Assembly: GCF_015207375.1 (NCBI RefSeq)
Contig: NZ_JADEWY010000067.1
Span: 1 to 35,345 of the forward strand
Source: Coleofasciculus sp. LEGE 07092
GTDB taxonomy: Bacteria > Cyanobacteriota > Cyanobacteriia > Cyanobacteriales > Coleofasciculaceae
DNA length: 35,345 nt
Direction of reading: 5' to 3'
Shown here: piece after piece, positions 1 to 8,066 of the stretch
How positions within the stretch are numbered: the stretch's first letter is position 1
Layout: the number at the start of each line of letters is the position of its first letter
Notes under the pieces: generated by a model
Seen by the model: the letters and a program-made list of their open reading frames with translations, nothing else
Databases searched by the model: none
Told to the model about the DNA's origin: nothing
Position numbers and translations under genes: made by a program

Positions 1-2
1 AA

Positions 3-101
3 CTCCTACGTTTTGCAGGTGCAATACCACCGGATGATATTCAGTTGATGCGCGAAGCAATAGAACAGGATTGTGAGCAGGTTGATACCGATGAGTGGTA
101 G
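3..101 (+). CDS. C-terminal end of a VapB-type antitoxin (partial)
   Basis: The frame is open from the left edge of the window to a TAG at 99-101 and encodes about 32 residues, rich in Asp and Glu and ending in DTDEW. Its stop overlaps the ATG of the PIN toxin by 11 nt, the usual antitoxin-toxin arrangement with translational coupling. The DNA-binding N-terminus lies outside the window, so the antitoxin family cannot be named. The assignment rests on position, overlap and the acidic tail. Start codon and promoter are not visible. Confidence 0.6.
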   Translation, partial: LLRFAGAIPPDDIQLMREAIEQDCEQVDTDEW

Positions 102-480
102 ATACTTGTTGGACACAAACATCATCATTGCTCTGTTTGCAGATGAGGCAGCAGTTAAAAACAGACTTGCACAAGCGGATGAAGTGTTCATTCCCAGTAT
201 TGCGGTGGGCGAGTTATGTTACGGTGCCAGAAAATCAGGACGCTCGAAAGAGAATTTAGAACGTATTGACGAATTTGTAGCTAACAGTACTGTACTCGAA
301 TGTGATGCACAAACTGCTCGTCATTATGGTGAGGTCAAACACAAGTTACGTCTTAAAGGTCGTCCGTTACCTGAAAACGATATTTGGATTGCAGCAGTTG
401 CTCTGCAATATACGTTAATATTGGTTACACGCGATGCCCATTTTCAGGAAATAGAAAACTTACAAACTGTTGCTTGGTGA
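91..480 (+). CDS. vapC: VapC-family PIN-domain toxin ribonuclease
   Basis: A 129-residue PIN protein. The four acidic positions expected to bind Mg2+ are visible: Asp in YLLDTN near the N-terminus, Glu in VGELCYG, Asp in ENDIWIA and Asp in VTRDAHF. VapC proteins are metal-dependent RNases that cleave tRNA or rRNA when not held by their antitoxin. I chose the ATG at 91 because it starts directly before the conserved SGRYLLDTN strand and overlaps the antitoxin stop; an in-frame ATG at 73 lies deeper inside the antitoxin gene and adds nothing conserved. Length is typical of the family. The pair is expected to be autoregulated by the antitoxin, but the promoter is outside the window. The RNA target is unknown. 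Confidence 0.85.
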   Translation: MSGRYLLDTNIIIALFADEAAVKNRLAQADEVFIPSIAVGELCYGARKSGRSKENLERIDEFVANSTVLECDAQTARHYGEVKHKLRLKGRPLPENDIWIAAVALQYTLILVTRDAHFQEIENLQTVAW

Positions 481-522
481 GAAGTGCGATCGCTCTTCGA
501 TGCTTGATTAGATATCACGCAA

Positions 523-861
523 TCAAGCCACTGCAAAGCCTGTATGTTCCCGGATTTTGGGATGGCGGAAACCAAGCACAATATCTTCTGTGGGAACACC
601 TGCTTCTAGTAAGTCGGTAGCAATCCCTTCCTCGGTATCGTCATATTGAATCCAGATTTTATCGCTGATTAAATCCAGGTGAATGGGCGTAGAGTGTAGG
701 TACTTGTCGTCATTCCAGCCAATATCCAAGACTAAGTAGCGTCCTCGCTCATCATCAAATAGAACTTGAGAGTCATAGCTGTCAGGCAGGGACGCTCGAT
801 ATTGGGCGTGTTCTTGTAGAATTTTTTTAATGATGTCTCGGTAGTTTAATCGGGTATCCAT
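523..861 (-). CDS. xisI: XisI family protein (fdxN element excision controlling factor)
   Basis: A 112-residue protein matching the XisI family: an N-terminal helix starting MDTRLNYRDIIKKIL, a central YDSQVLFDDERGRYLVLDIGW, and the C-terminal PTEDIVLGFRHP. In Anabaena XisH and XisI are needed with the recombinase XisF to excise the fdxN element. No recombinase or nif gene is present here, so this is an orphan pair. The start overlaps the xisH end by 16 nt, implying one transcript and translational coupling. It converges on vapC, with a 42-nt gap. The biochemical role of XisI is not established; the orphan XisHI pairs common in cyanobacteria may do something other than fdxN excision. Confidence 0.85.
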   Translation of the reverse strand: MDTRLNYRDIIKKILQEHAQYRASLPDSYDSQVLFDDERGRYLVLDIGWNDDKYLHSTPIHLDLISDKIWIQYDDTEEGIATDLLEAGVPTEDIVLGFRHPKIREHTGFAVA

Positions 862-1265
862 TGCGAGATCGCCTCACGTTCCTCATCAAAGACAATCAGC
901 CTAATAATTTGGTTTTTTAGCAGAACTTGTCCTAATTCTATGGTAAATACGCTGTTGAAGGTAGGACGGGAGACGGCAAGATAGAGAATTCGCTCTATAC
1001 CCATTTCGTTAAGCACTTGGCGATAGAGGACATACTGCCCCAAGGCTTGCTCCAAATCCTTGACATCAGACTGTCCGACAAAACTCTTGACTTCAACAAC
1101 AATCTGTTGGATTCCTTTTTCGGCACTAATGAGGCGTTCTGCACCGAGATCGGCAGATAAGCGCTTTTTGCCTATTTGCAATGGAAATGGATCGTGAGTA
1201 ATCGTCCAGCCATCGTTTTGTAAGGCACGCTTAACTGTATCGTGGTAGATGTCTCGCCTTGCCAT
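846..1265 (-). CDS. xisH: XisH family protein, endonuclease-like
   Basis: A 139-residue XisH homologue beginning MARRDIYHDTVKRAL. It carries a PD-(D/E)xK-type nuclease signature: Asp in SADLGAERLI followed by the EVK of IVVEVKSF, then a helix (DLEQALGQYVLYRQ). The family is named for excision of the fdxN element in Anabaena, but most genomes carry orphan copies as here. It is first in a two-gene unit with xisI. An IS630-type element begins only 32 nt upstream of the ATG, so the native promoter has probably been displaced, or transcription may now start in the IS end. The nuclease fold is inferred from the motif. Confidence 0.85.
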   Translation of the reverse strand: MARRDIYHDTVKRALQNDGWTITHDPFPLQIGKKRLSADLGAERLISAEKGIQQIVVEVKSFVGQSDVKDLEQALGQYVLYRQVLNEMGIERILYLAVSRPTFNSVFTIELGQVLLKNQIIRLIVFDEEREAISQWIPD

Positions 1266-1297
1266 GCTGATTTATGCGCTTTGCTATCTTCCTAGTA

Positions 1298-2341
1298 GAG
1301 CACGGCGGAAGTAAAGTACCTATCTTATGGGAGACTGGGGCTAACTGAGATAAATTGCACTCACAACAGAGACAAGGAACGAGAACATGGCACAATTAGC
1401 TCCAAAATCATTAACCCTAAGTGAGTGTGAGCGCGAAGAGTTAGAAAAACTGCTCAATCGCCGTAGCACACCGCAACAAATAGCACTGCGAACAAAAATA
1501 ATTTTGCTGGCAGACAAAGGCAAGAATAACCGTGAGATTGGGCGGGAATTGAACATCAGTCGATTCATGGCTCGTAGATGGCGGCATCGATGGTTAGAGT
1601 TAAGCGAGCGAAAGTTACCAGTTATTGAACGCTTGCAAGACACAGAGCGCCGTGGTGCGCCAGCCAAATTTAGTATGGAGCAAGTTGTAGAATTATTTGC
1701 ACTTGCCTGTTGTGAGCCAGAAGATTGCGGACGACCAATCAGTCATTGGACGGCAAGGGAATTAGCAGAAGAGATGGTTAAACAAGGTGTGGCCGAAAGT
1801 ATATCTCCACGTCATGTCGGACGGTTATTAGAAGAAGCCCAAATTAAGCCACAGCAGAGCCGCTACTGGTTGACCCCCCCCCTAGATGAAGAATTTGATA
1901 CCAAAGTCCAAAACATCAGTAATTTATACATCACAGCAATAGAACGAGCTGTCGTAGGGGAACGAACAGTTTGCATTGATGAAATGACTGGTATTCAAGC
2001 AATTGAGCGTAAAGAGAAAGACTTACCATTGCGACCAGGTAAAGTTCAAAGACGAGAATTTGAGTATATTCGTCATGGCACACAGGCATTAATTGCCAAC
2101 TTCGATATTGTTACAGGTCAACTTATCTATCCAACTTGTGGAGACTCACGCACTGAACAAGACTTTGCCCAAAACATATCTGAGCTGCTCAGACGGGGTA
2201 CTTTTACTAGTACAAATGAACTTAAGAATCGGATTTTAGATTTCATCGACTACTTTAATCGAACTATGGCAAAGCCATTCAAGTGGACTTATAAGGGTAA
2301 GGTATTAGCGGTTTAATGGGTATTCTATTTCCGCCGTGCTG
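1298..2341 (+). mobile_element. IS630-family element, internally deleted, with terminal inverted repeats and TA duplication
   Basis: The termini are imperfect 23-nt inverted repeats at 1298-1320 and 2319-2341, sharing the core AGCACGGCGGAA. Each end is flanked by TA (1296-1297 and 2342-2343), the target duplication expected of IS630/Tc1-mariner transposition. The 1044-nt element encodes one transposase reading frame that lacks part of the catalytic domain. It sits between xisH and a phosphate-binding-like gene. That gene's open frame runs back into the right inverted repeat, showing that the insertion cut off its 5' end. Because both ends are intact, the copy could still be moved by a full-length relative elsewhere in the genome. 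Confidence 0.85.
1387..2316 (+). pseudogene. IS630-family transposase with in-frame loss of the second catalytic Asp and the Glu
   Basis: 309 codons. The N-terminal half is a normal IS630 helix-turn-helix region (LNISRFMARRWRHRW) followed by linker helices. The first catalytic Asp is present in VCIDEMTGIQA near residue 198. After DFAQNI near residue 262 the protein jumps straight to SELLRRGTFTS and the conserved C-terminal end FIDYFNRTMAKPFKWTYKG. Family members carry about 100 residues between these blocks, including the CDQLNTH-type Asp and the LNQIEIWF-type Glu. The deletion keeps the frame open. The protein should bind DNA but not catalyse strand transfer; whether it inhibits active copies is speculation. 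Confidence 0.85.
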
Positions 2342-2370
2342 TACTAGTCTCATGGCTCCGTCTCAATCCC

Positions 2371-3252
2371 GTGCTGGCTCAGTCTACTGCCCCTGAGTCC
2401 TTCGAGTTGCCTCCCAGTGTACCCCGTGGCACAACCGTGCAACTTGATGGCTCAACCAGCATGATTAAGGTAAACCAAGCCTTAAAAGAGCGCTTTGAGA
2501 AACAGTACCCCGGTACGACTATCGAACTCAACGCCCAAGGGAGTGATGCAGCGCTACAAGCCCTGCTGGATGGAGAAATCGATCTCGCTGCTATTGGGCG
2601 TCCGCTGACGGGGGAAGAAAAAGCGCAAGGTTTGGTACAAGTTCCCTTGAACCTACAAAAGATTGCGATTATTACCGCACCGGATAATCCTTTTCAGGGA
2701 GATGTCACCTTTAAGCAATTTTCCCAGATTTTCCGAGGTGAAATTAACGATTGGTCTGAGATTGGGGGTGATCCTGGAGAAATCAAGTTGATTGATCGTC
2801 CCGACTATAGCGATACTCGGCGGGCTTTTCAACGATACGATGTATTTAAAGCTGCTCCCTTTGAGACAGGAACAAACGCTACCCAGATTGATCAAGACAG
2901 TACGCAAGAGGTTATTAAGCAACTGGGGGCAAACGGGATTGGGTATGCGATCGCCGATCAAGTTCTGGAGATGAAGCCGACGGAGGTGAAAATCATCCCC
3001 ATGCATAAAGTGTTCCCCGACGATCCAAGATATCCGTTCTCACAAACTCTGTCTTACGTTTACAAAGAGCCTCCCACACCTCCCGTTGAGGCATTTGTAG
3101 GCTATGCAACTGATCCTTCTAATGAAGAAGTTGTTGATGAAGCGATCGCACAGACAACGACTGAACCTGATATAGAGGATGCTCCTGACTCAACACCCGC
3201 GACTGAACCTGAATCCGAGAACGCCGTTGCCTGTGCGGCGTTCTCTTCTTAG
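2371..3252 (+). pseudogene. PstS-like phosphate-binding domain protein, 5'-truncated by the IS630 element
   Basis: The product carries a periplasmic phosphate-binding fold: QLDGSTSM near the start (ligand-loop position), then GSDAALQALLDGEIDLAAIGRPL, FRGEINDWSEIGG and FETGTNATQI. A GTG at 2371 can start it, but the frame stays open upstream to the IS end and reads WLRLNPVLAQST, which looks like the end of a lost signal or membrane segment. The C-terminus is an acidic Thr/Pro-rich tail of about 50 residues ending in a perfect DNA hairpin. Without its export signal and promoter the gene is probably non-functional. It differs from housekeeping PstS in length and tail, and no pst transporter genes are nearby. 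Confidence 0.65.
3217..3250 (+). terminator. Perfect 10-bp hairpin with weak T-rich tail at the end of the PstS-like frame
   Basis: GAGAACGCCG at 3217-3226 is matched exactly by CGGCGTTCTC at 3236-3245, with a 9-nt loop and TTCTT after it. The stem lies inside the last codons of the truncated gene and ends just before its TAG. It may be an intrinsic terminator, or an inserted palindromic repeat that changed the protein's C-terminus. The T-run is interrupted, so termination strength is uncertain. Confidence 0.5.
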
Positions 3253-3341
3253 TGCATCGTAACAACAACAACGCTTATACCTATTGGGAAGTTCCCCCAA
3301 CAGCAGTAGAGGCACTCAAGAGCCAAGCAGAGAAAAGCTAA
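3252..3341 (+). pseudogene. Short KTSC-like gene fragment
   Basis: Directly after the preceding stop, a GTG-initiated frame of 29 codons contains NAYTYWEVPPTAVEALKSQA. This resembles the middle of KTSC-domain proteins (Y-x-Y-x-x-V-P---EAL--A-S-K). The fragment stops before the usual KG-x-x-FN end of the domain and has nothing recognisable before it, so it is most likely debris. The identification rests on one short motif. Confidence 0.25.
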
Positions 3342-3388
3342 GGGGCGGGATTAATAGAGTTGGTACAGGAGGAAGGGAAGAATTTAGG

Positions 3389-3474
3389 AATAGAGTTGTC
3401 CTTAGTAAGTAGGCAGAAATCAACAGAACTCTATTGCCAAACGTCAAGATACCGGAAATCCTTACTAAGGACAA
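3389..3474. repeat. Two interleaved perfect inverted repeats (pseudoknot-like arrangement)
   Basis: AATAGAGTT at 3389-3397 is the exact reverse complement of 3427-3435. TTGTCCTTAGTAAG at 3396-3409 is the exact reverse complement of 3461-3474. The two pairs cross (5' arms adjacent, 3' arms in the same order), so as RNA they would form a pseudoknot or two alternative hairpins. AATAGAGTTG also occurs as a direct repeat at 3353-3362. The block lies between the gene debris and the ATG at 3532 and could be a leader structure or a small mobile repeat. Confidence 0.5.
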
Positions 3475-3531
3475 ATGACTAAATCTACTGATGGTATTGT
3501 GAAACAGAACTTTTGAGGCATGGGTTAAGAA

Positions 3532-5640
3532 ATGACCAAGAACCAGACTAATCTACTTGTGAAAGTTCAGTCAGCGGGTTATAACCATGGCAACTCGGCT
3601 CTCATTACAGTCAATGATGAAGAATTCGGGTTTGAAAGTTACAGTCAAGGGCTTAATGTTGCTCTCATTCATGAAGTCACGGGTCAAAAGCTTTGTTGTA
3701 CAACCTTCGATACCTATGGAGACGAAGGTTCAGCAACGGCGTTTGCTCAGTTTATAGAGAATCTACCCAACGGTCGAATTGTGGCACTTTCTGTCAAAGA
3801 TGATGCAAGTTTAAGGCTGAATGACCGTGCTAAAAAAGCGTGTGAATCTCTGGGTAGTTATCTAAGTTACTTTCTGCAATTCCGAAGTTCTTGGACAATG
3901 ATTAGCCAAAAGAACGCTTTACCTGGAACCCCTGAAGAATCTTTGTCCTATGAAGCGGCTGTCACCTGCTCTCGTTCATTTGTTGTGCCATCAGTGAGTG
4001 CTAATGGCTCCACTATCTCTGTCACATCTGCTGGTTTAGATTTTGGAGACGTGGCTCAAATTACCTTGAATGGGCAAGGGGTAGCGATTGAGGGAGGGTA
4101 TCAGCGAGGACTGAATGTAGTGGTTTTTGATTCATCCACTACAATTCCCATCTTGAACCAATCCTTTGATTTGTTTGCTAACCCGACGGCTGCCGATGCC
4201 TTTGCCCAACTTATTGAAGACCTTCCTGAAGGTCAAATTGTGGCGATTGCGGTCAAGGATGATGGCTTCTACAACCTCTCTGAACGTGCCAAACAAGCCT
4301 GTGAAGCCATTGGCAGTCGCCTAATTCACCACCTTCAATTCCGAAATTCTTGGGCGATTGTGGGTTATAAAGGCGCTTCCCCTGGTTCAATTATCGAAAA
4401 TCTCAACACCTCTGGAGCCGTCTCGGTCAAATTTTGGATATCTTCCCTCATCTCGATGAACGGGAAGTGGCAACAAAAACAAAAACTCCAACCCTCTGAT
4501 TTGCAGAGCAAAGATATCTTTGGTAGTGCCATTGCTCTTAGTGAGAAAATAGCGATTATTGGGGCGCGTATGGCTGAAGTTGAAGGTCATCCGGCTGCGG
4601 GTAGTGCTTATATTTTTGAATTAGAAAACGGACAGTGGCAGCAAAAACAGAGGCTTCACCCCCCAGGCTTGCAGCGCCAAGATGTCTTCGGCAACTCTGT
4701 TGCTATCAGTGGGGACGTTGCCATTGTGGGAGCTTATTTTGCCGATGCTGAGGGGCGTCCAGATGCAGGCAGTGCTTATATTTTCCACTTAGAAAACGGA
4801 CAGTGGCACCCAAAACAAAAGCTTCAACCCTCTGACTTGCAGCAGGGCGACTACTTCGGCAACTCTGTGGCGATTAGTGGGGAGTTGGCGATTGTCGGAG
4901 CCTATGGCGTTGATTCTGAGGGGCGTCCCAATGTAGGAAGTGCTTATATTTTTCAATTAGAAAACGGGCAGTGGCACCCAAAACAAAAGCTTCAACCTGC
5001 TGATTTACAGGGGGGTGATTGCTTCGGTACATCGGTGGCGATTAGTGGGAAGGTAGCAATTGTCGGAGCACGTCTTGCTCATGGTGAGAGTAGTCAATAT
5101 GCAGGGAGTGCTTATATTTTCCAATTAGAAAACGGGCAGTGGCACCCAAAACAAAAGCTCCAACCTGCTGACTTGCAGCAAAGCGATAACTTCGGCAATT
5201 CGGTGGCGATTAGTGGAGAGGTGGCAATTGTCGGAGCCTATGGTGTTGATTTTGAGGGGTATCGAGATGCAGGCAGTGCCTATATTTTTCAATTAGAAAA
5301 TGGGCAGTGGCACCCAAAACAAAAGCTTCAACCTGCTGACTTGCAGCGGGGTGGTGGCTTTGGTACATCCGTTGCGATTAGTAGCCAGGTCGCTATTATT
5401 GGGGCTTCTGGCCTTGATGCAGAAGGTCGTCCAGATGCTGGGAGTGCCTACATTTTTCATTTAGAAAATGGGGAATGGCAGCAAAAAGAGAAGCTTCAAC
5501 CTGCTGACTTAGAGCACAATAACTGCTTCGGTTACGCCGTTGCCATTAGTGAGACGGTGGCGATTGTCGGAGCGCATAATGCCCATGCAGAGGGAAGTCC
5601 CTATGCAGGGAGTGCTTATATTTTTGCAACCCTACCGTAA
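3532..5640 (+). CDS. Large repeat protein: two ILEI-like domains followed by a seven-repeat FG-GAP beta-propeller
   Basis: 702 residues. Residues about 8-125 and 158-290 are two related copies of an ILEI/FAM3-like (interleukin-like EMT inducer, GG) domain. Each has a GLNV strand, a FDTY or FDLF turn, FAQFIENLPNGRIVALSVKDD or its equivalent, and RAKKACESLGS. Residues from about 310 to the end are seven repeats of roughly 57 residues, each with FGNSVAISG-type and VAIVGA cores and ending in GSAYIF, i.e. integrin-type FG-GAP blades that would close a seven-bladed propeller. No signal peptide or membrane segment is visible, which is odd for domains usually found outside cells. The gene stands alone; the unknown at 5718 follows on the same strand. 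A ligand-binding or adhesion role is inferred only from the folds. Confidence 0.75.
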   Translation: MTKNQTNLLVKVQSAGYNHGNSALITVNDEEFGFESYSQGLNVALIHEVTGQKLCCTTFDTYGDEGSATAFAQFIENLPNGRIVALSVKDDASLRLNDRAKKACESLGSYLSYFLQFRSSWTMISQKNALPGTPEESLSYEAAVTCSRSFVVPSVSANGSTISVTSAGLDFGDVAQITLNGQGVAIEGGYQRGLNVVVFDSSTTIPILNQSFDLFANPTAADAFAQLIEDLPEGQIVAIAVKDDGFYNLSERAKQACEAIGSRLIHHLQFRNSWAIVGYKGASPGSIIENLNTSGAVSVKFWISSLISMNGKWQQKQKLQPSDLQSKDIFGSAIALSEKIAIIGARMAEVEGHPAAGSAYIFELENGQWQQKQRLHPPGLQRQDVFGNSVAISGDVAIVGAYFADAEGRPDAGSAYIFHLENGQWHPKQKLQPSDLQQGDYFGNSVAISGELAIVGAYGVDSEGRPNVGSAYIFQLENGQWHPKQKLQPADLQGGDCFGTSVAISGKVAIVGARLAHGESSQYAGSAYIFQLENGQWHPKQKLQPADLQQSDNFGNSVAISGEVAIVGAYGVDFEGYRDAGSAYIFQLENGQWHPKQKLQPADLQRGGGFGTSVAISSQVAIIGASGLDAEGRPDAGSAYIFHLENGEWQQKEKLQPADLEHNNCFGYAVAISETVAIVGAHNAHAEGSPYAGSAYIFATLP
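4450..5637 (+). repeat. Seven tandem FG-GAP coding repeats, period about 174 nt
   Basis: The peptide LENGQWHPKQKLQP and the stretch ending GSAYIF recur seven times in frame. The middle copies are very similar at the DNA level too (the string encoding GSAYIF is nearly invariant). That points to recent duplication or gene conversion between blades, and makes the array prone to copy-number change or assembly collapse. Confidence 0.8.
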
Positions 5641-5717
5641 TCAGTAAAATTAAACTTCACTGGCTTTTTTGACTCAAGCCGATCAAAAAAATCTCAAGGT
5701 TTTATGAGAGAAATAGC

Positions 5718-6254
5718 ATGGAAATAAATCGAGTAAATTCTGTTCAAAGACGATTCGTGCGTGAGGATGCTATAACTATTATTAATATTGATTCTAGAAT
5801 CAACAATAAGGACAATCCAGTCGTCGAGTTCTTCAGTGCAGGCAGCTACGAAGTAAAGTTTCTTGGTATAGAAGAAGGGGGTCAGTATGATGCCTGGAGC
5901 CGCTGGGATTTTGTTTATGGCTGCGATGAAAAGGGAGAAAATTGTACAACGGGGTGGCTCAATGGGTATCACATAACATCTGGGGAATTTACCGCTAGCG
6001 TTCCAAGCAATGGTATATTTGCAACCCCTGAGCAGGCGCTTGCCAAAGCTCAAAATACATCCTTTACCCTGACATCTAGTTGCAATGTCAGCTTTTTCAT
6101 TAGTGATGATTTGCTTCCAGATAACCGGGGTGGCGTCTCACTGGCTGTCAGAAAACTTTACCAACCTTCATCTACCTCACTATTTGGAAATTTGGTATTC
6201 GTTGCTTTACTGATTGGCTCAGTATTGCTCACGTGGTTTATATTAGACCCCTAA
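5718..6254 (+). CDS. Unknown protein with a C-terminal membrane anchor
   Basis: 178 residues with no family I can name. The body is rich in beta-strand-like stretches and contains FSAGSYEVKFLGIEEGG, GCDEKGENCTTGW with two cysteines, and DNRGGVSLAVRKL near residue 150. The FSAG-Y-V opening and the DN-GG-SL-V ending resemble beta-sandwich, carbohydrate-binding-like domains of cyanobacterial secreted proteins, but there is no signal peptide. The last 25 residues (GNLVFVALLIGSVLLTWFI) form one transmembrane helix, so the protein is probably tail-anchored. AGAGA sits a suitable distance before the ATG. It follows the FG-GAP gene by 77 nt, so co-transcription is possible. Confidence 0.6.
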   Translation: MEINRVNSVQRRFVREDAITIINIDSRINNKDNPVVEFFSAGSYEVKFLGIEEGGQYDAWSRWDFVYGCDEKGENCTTGWLNGYHITSGEFTASVPSNGIFATPEQALAKAQNTSFTLTSSCNVSFFISDDLLPDNRGGVSLAVRKLYQPSSTSLFGNLVFVALLIGSVLLTWFILDP

Positions 6255-6306
6255 AGTTTCAGGAATTCTGACCCATAGTCCGGAATTATCCGCCTAGTTT
6301 TAACCC

Positions 6307-7491
6307 ATGAAAACCAACTCAAACCCCCCTATTACTCCGACTGCTGAACAAATCGCCCAAACCAAAAAAGCGATCGAAACGTACTATCTTGAGTGGCTTT
6401 ACAACCCTAGCAAACGAGAAGGCGTTTACCCCTTCTACCAGATACATGAAGCAGGAGAGCCAATTCAGGGAACGGTCATGATTTTTCATGGGTTCTCTGC
6501 CAAGCCGATGCAGATGTTCTTGGTGGGTGATTACCTATTTCGTAATGGCTTCAATATCTATCAGATTCCTCTAGCTGGTCATGGGTTTCTGCCACCTGAT
6601 AGTTTTTGGCCCCAAGTTGACCTCAAGCCGGAATTTTTAAACCCTCTGCGCCAAGGAGTGCAGCAAGACCCAGTTCTCGATAACTTTTTCTATAATCGTG
6701 CCAGCAATCCCTTTGGGGCATTTCAGCAAGTCAGCCTTTTTCAAAAAATGGCTCTAGTGGCTCGTATCTTGAAAGCTGCTCCCCAATTATTAGATATGGC
6801 ATTAGCCATTGAGCGAGCCAATGACCGAGACTTTGACCGCTATTTCACCTCATCCCACATGAATTATCTGAATGAGGCAAAGCAACGTCTAGCTGAATTA
6901 GATGCCATGCCGGGACCCATTTATACAGTGGGGCTGTCCGTTGGCGGTGCAGTTGCTCTAGCTTTAGCCGCATCTCGACCAGAGCGGATTAAAAAAGTAG
7001 TGACCTACGCTCCTTTACTGGAAGTATCGAATGAAGTCAATGAGCGGTACATCAATCTGACCGGACCTCTGGATCTCAGACAATTTTCCTGGGAGCATAA
7101 CATTAGCTTCCCCGTGGGCTGCTTAACGGCAGCTAATCGTTTTGGGGCGTTTGTCCGCAGTGAGAAAAACCGACAAACCTTAGAGACGATTCCTACTTTT
7201 TTGGTGCTGACAGAAAACGAAGACGCGGCTGATTTGCAAACCAATCAGCGATTTTTCAAACAGTTAGGCGGTGAAAGCAAAGGTCATCGTTACTATCTCT
7301 ATCCTGCTAGTGATCTTGTGCCTCACCCCATGGTAGACCCCAGAGAAATTAGTCAGGGTATGACAAACCGTTTCTGGAAGAGTTTGTATCAGGAAACCTT
7401 CCGCTTTCTCACCACGGGTGAAATGGATTCTGCGAATATGAGCAACCTAGAGGAAGCATCGGATTTACCCCCTATTCCGACTTATTCTTAA
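6307..7491 (+). CDS. Alpha/beta hydrolase (serine esterase/lipase-like)
   Basis: 394 residues with a clear alpha/beta-hydrolase core. The oxyanion-hole strand is VMIFHGFSAKP, followed by YQIPLAGHGF. The nucleophile elbow is VGLSVGGAVALALA with Ser near residue 215, followed by RIKKVVTYAPLL. A late strand TFLVLTENEDAAD could supply the acid, and His in LVPHPMVDP near residue 340 is the likely catalytic base. The segment between residues about 100 and 200 (PEFLNPLRQGVQQDP and what follows) would be a lid. There is no signal peptide, so the protein is probably cytosolic. The substrate cannot be predicted. An SCP2-like lipid-binding gene follows after 36 nt, hinting at a lipid or hydrophobic ester. 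Confidence 0.85.
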   Translation: MKTNSNPPITPTAEQIAQTKKAIETYYLEWLYNPSKREGVYPFYQIHEAGEPIQGTVMIFHGFSAKPMQMFLVGDYLFRNGFNIYQIPLAGHGFLPPDSFWPQVDLKPEFLNPLRQGVQQDPVLDNFFYNRASNPFGAFQQVSLFQKMALVARILKAAPQLLDMALAIERANDRDFDRYFTSSHMNYLNEAKQRLAELDAMPGPIYTVGLSVGGAVALALAASRPERIKKVVTYAPLLEVSNEVNERYINLTGPLDLRQFSWEHNISFPVGCLTAANRFGAFVRSEKNRQTLETIPTFLVLTENEDAADLQTNQRFFKQLGGESKGHRYYLYPASDLVPHPMVDPREISQGMTNRFWKSLYQETFRFLTTGEMDSANMSNLEEASDLPPIPTYS

Positions 7492-7527
7492 AAAAGCACT
7501 AATATTAGCGTTTCCCTGATTGAGTTT

Positions 7528-8064
7528 ATGGTGCATACATCTAGCGAACATCACGAGCAGCTTTCTCAATGGCTGCGTCATCTGGTAGAAATACTTCGCA
7601 CCCAAGGAGGCTCCACTTGGAACTCGTTAGTTTTAGGTGTTTCTGGAAAGACTGCCGTGATTGAGCTAGACGGGATTCAGTTGCAACTGGGTGCAGAGGG
7701 AGGCAATCAGCTTCAAGTTCACATCGACTATTCAGTAGAACCGCAGCCCGTAAAATTTCGTAGCGACGCCGAGACACTTAAAGACGTAATTAGCGGCAGG
7801 TTGACGCTGGATGCCGCCGTAGTTAACGGCAAGATTGATGTGCGTGGCGATTTACAAGACTTGCTGGGTATACATCAAATCGTCATGGGAATTTTAGCTG
7901 ATATTGCTATCAATCCTCACTTGCAACGCCTGTGGGAAGAGTTTGAGGGCTTATGGTTACAGCCATTGTCACTTCCCCTCTGCCGACCTCTTGAACAACA
8001 GAAACCGTACTATGGTTATTTAATTAATCATGTGCCTGAGGATATTCTTTGGGTTGAAGTTTAG
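7528..8064 (+). CDS. SCP2-like (sterol carrier-type) protein
   Basis: 178 residues. The central part, residues about 75-130, has the pattern of SCP2-like lipid-binding domains: FRSDAETLKDVISGRLTLD, then VVNGKIDVRGDLQDLLGIHQ, where the GKI-V-GD turn and following helix line the hydrophobic tunnel. An N-terminal helix and a C-terminal extension rich in Leu and Pro flank it. It lies 36 nt after the alpha/beta hydrolase on the same strand, so the two may act on the same hydrophobic compound. No membrane segment or signal is present. The family match rests on motif spacing only. Confidence 0.55.
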   Translation: MVHTSSEHHEQLSQWLRHLVEILRTQGGSTWNSLVLGVSGKTAVIELDGIQLQLGAEGGNQLQVHIDYSVEPQPVKFRSDAETLKDVISGRLTLDAAVVNGKIDVRGDLQDLLGIHQIVMGILADIAINPHLQRLWEEFEGLWLQPLSLPLCRPLEQQKPYYGYLINHVPEDILWVEV

Positions 8065-8066
8065 TC

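Noticed and set aside
3532..5640. CRISPR-like periodic repeats in this region and at 33650-34526
   Set aside because: Periods of about 174 and 126 nt stay in frame and encode FG-GAP and WD40 repeats; there are no short repeats with unique spacers.
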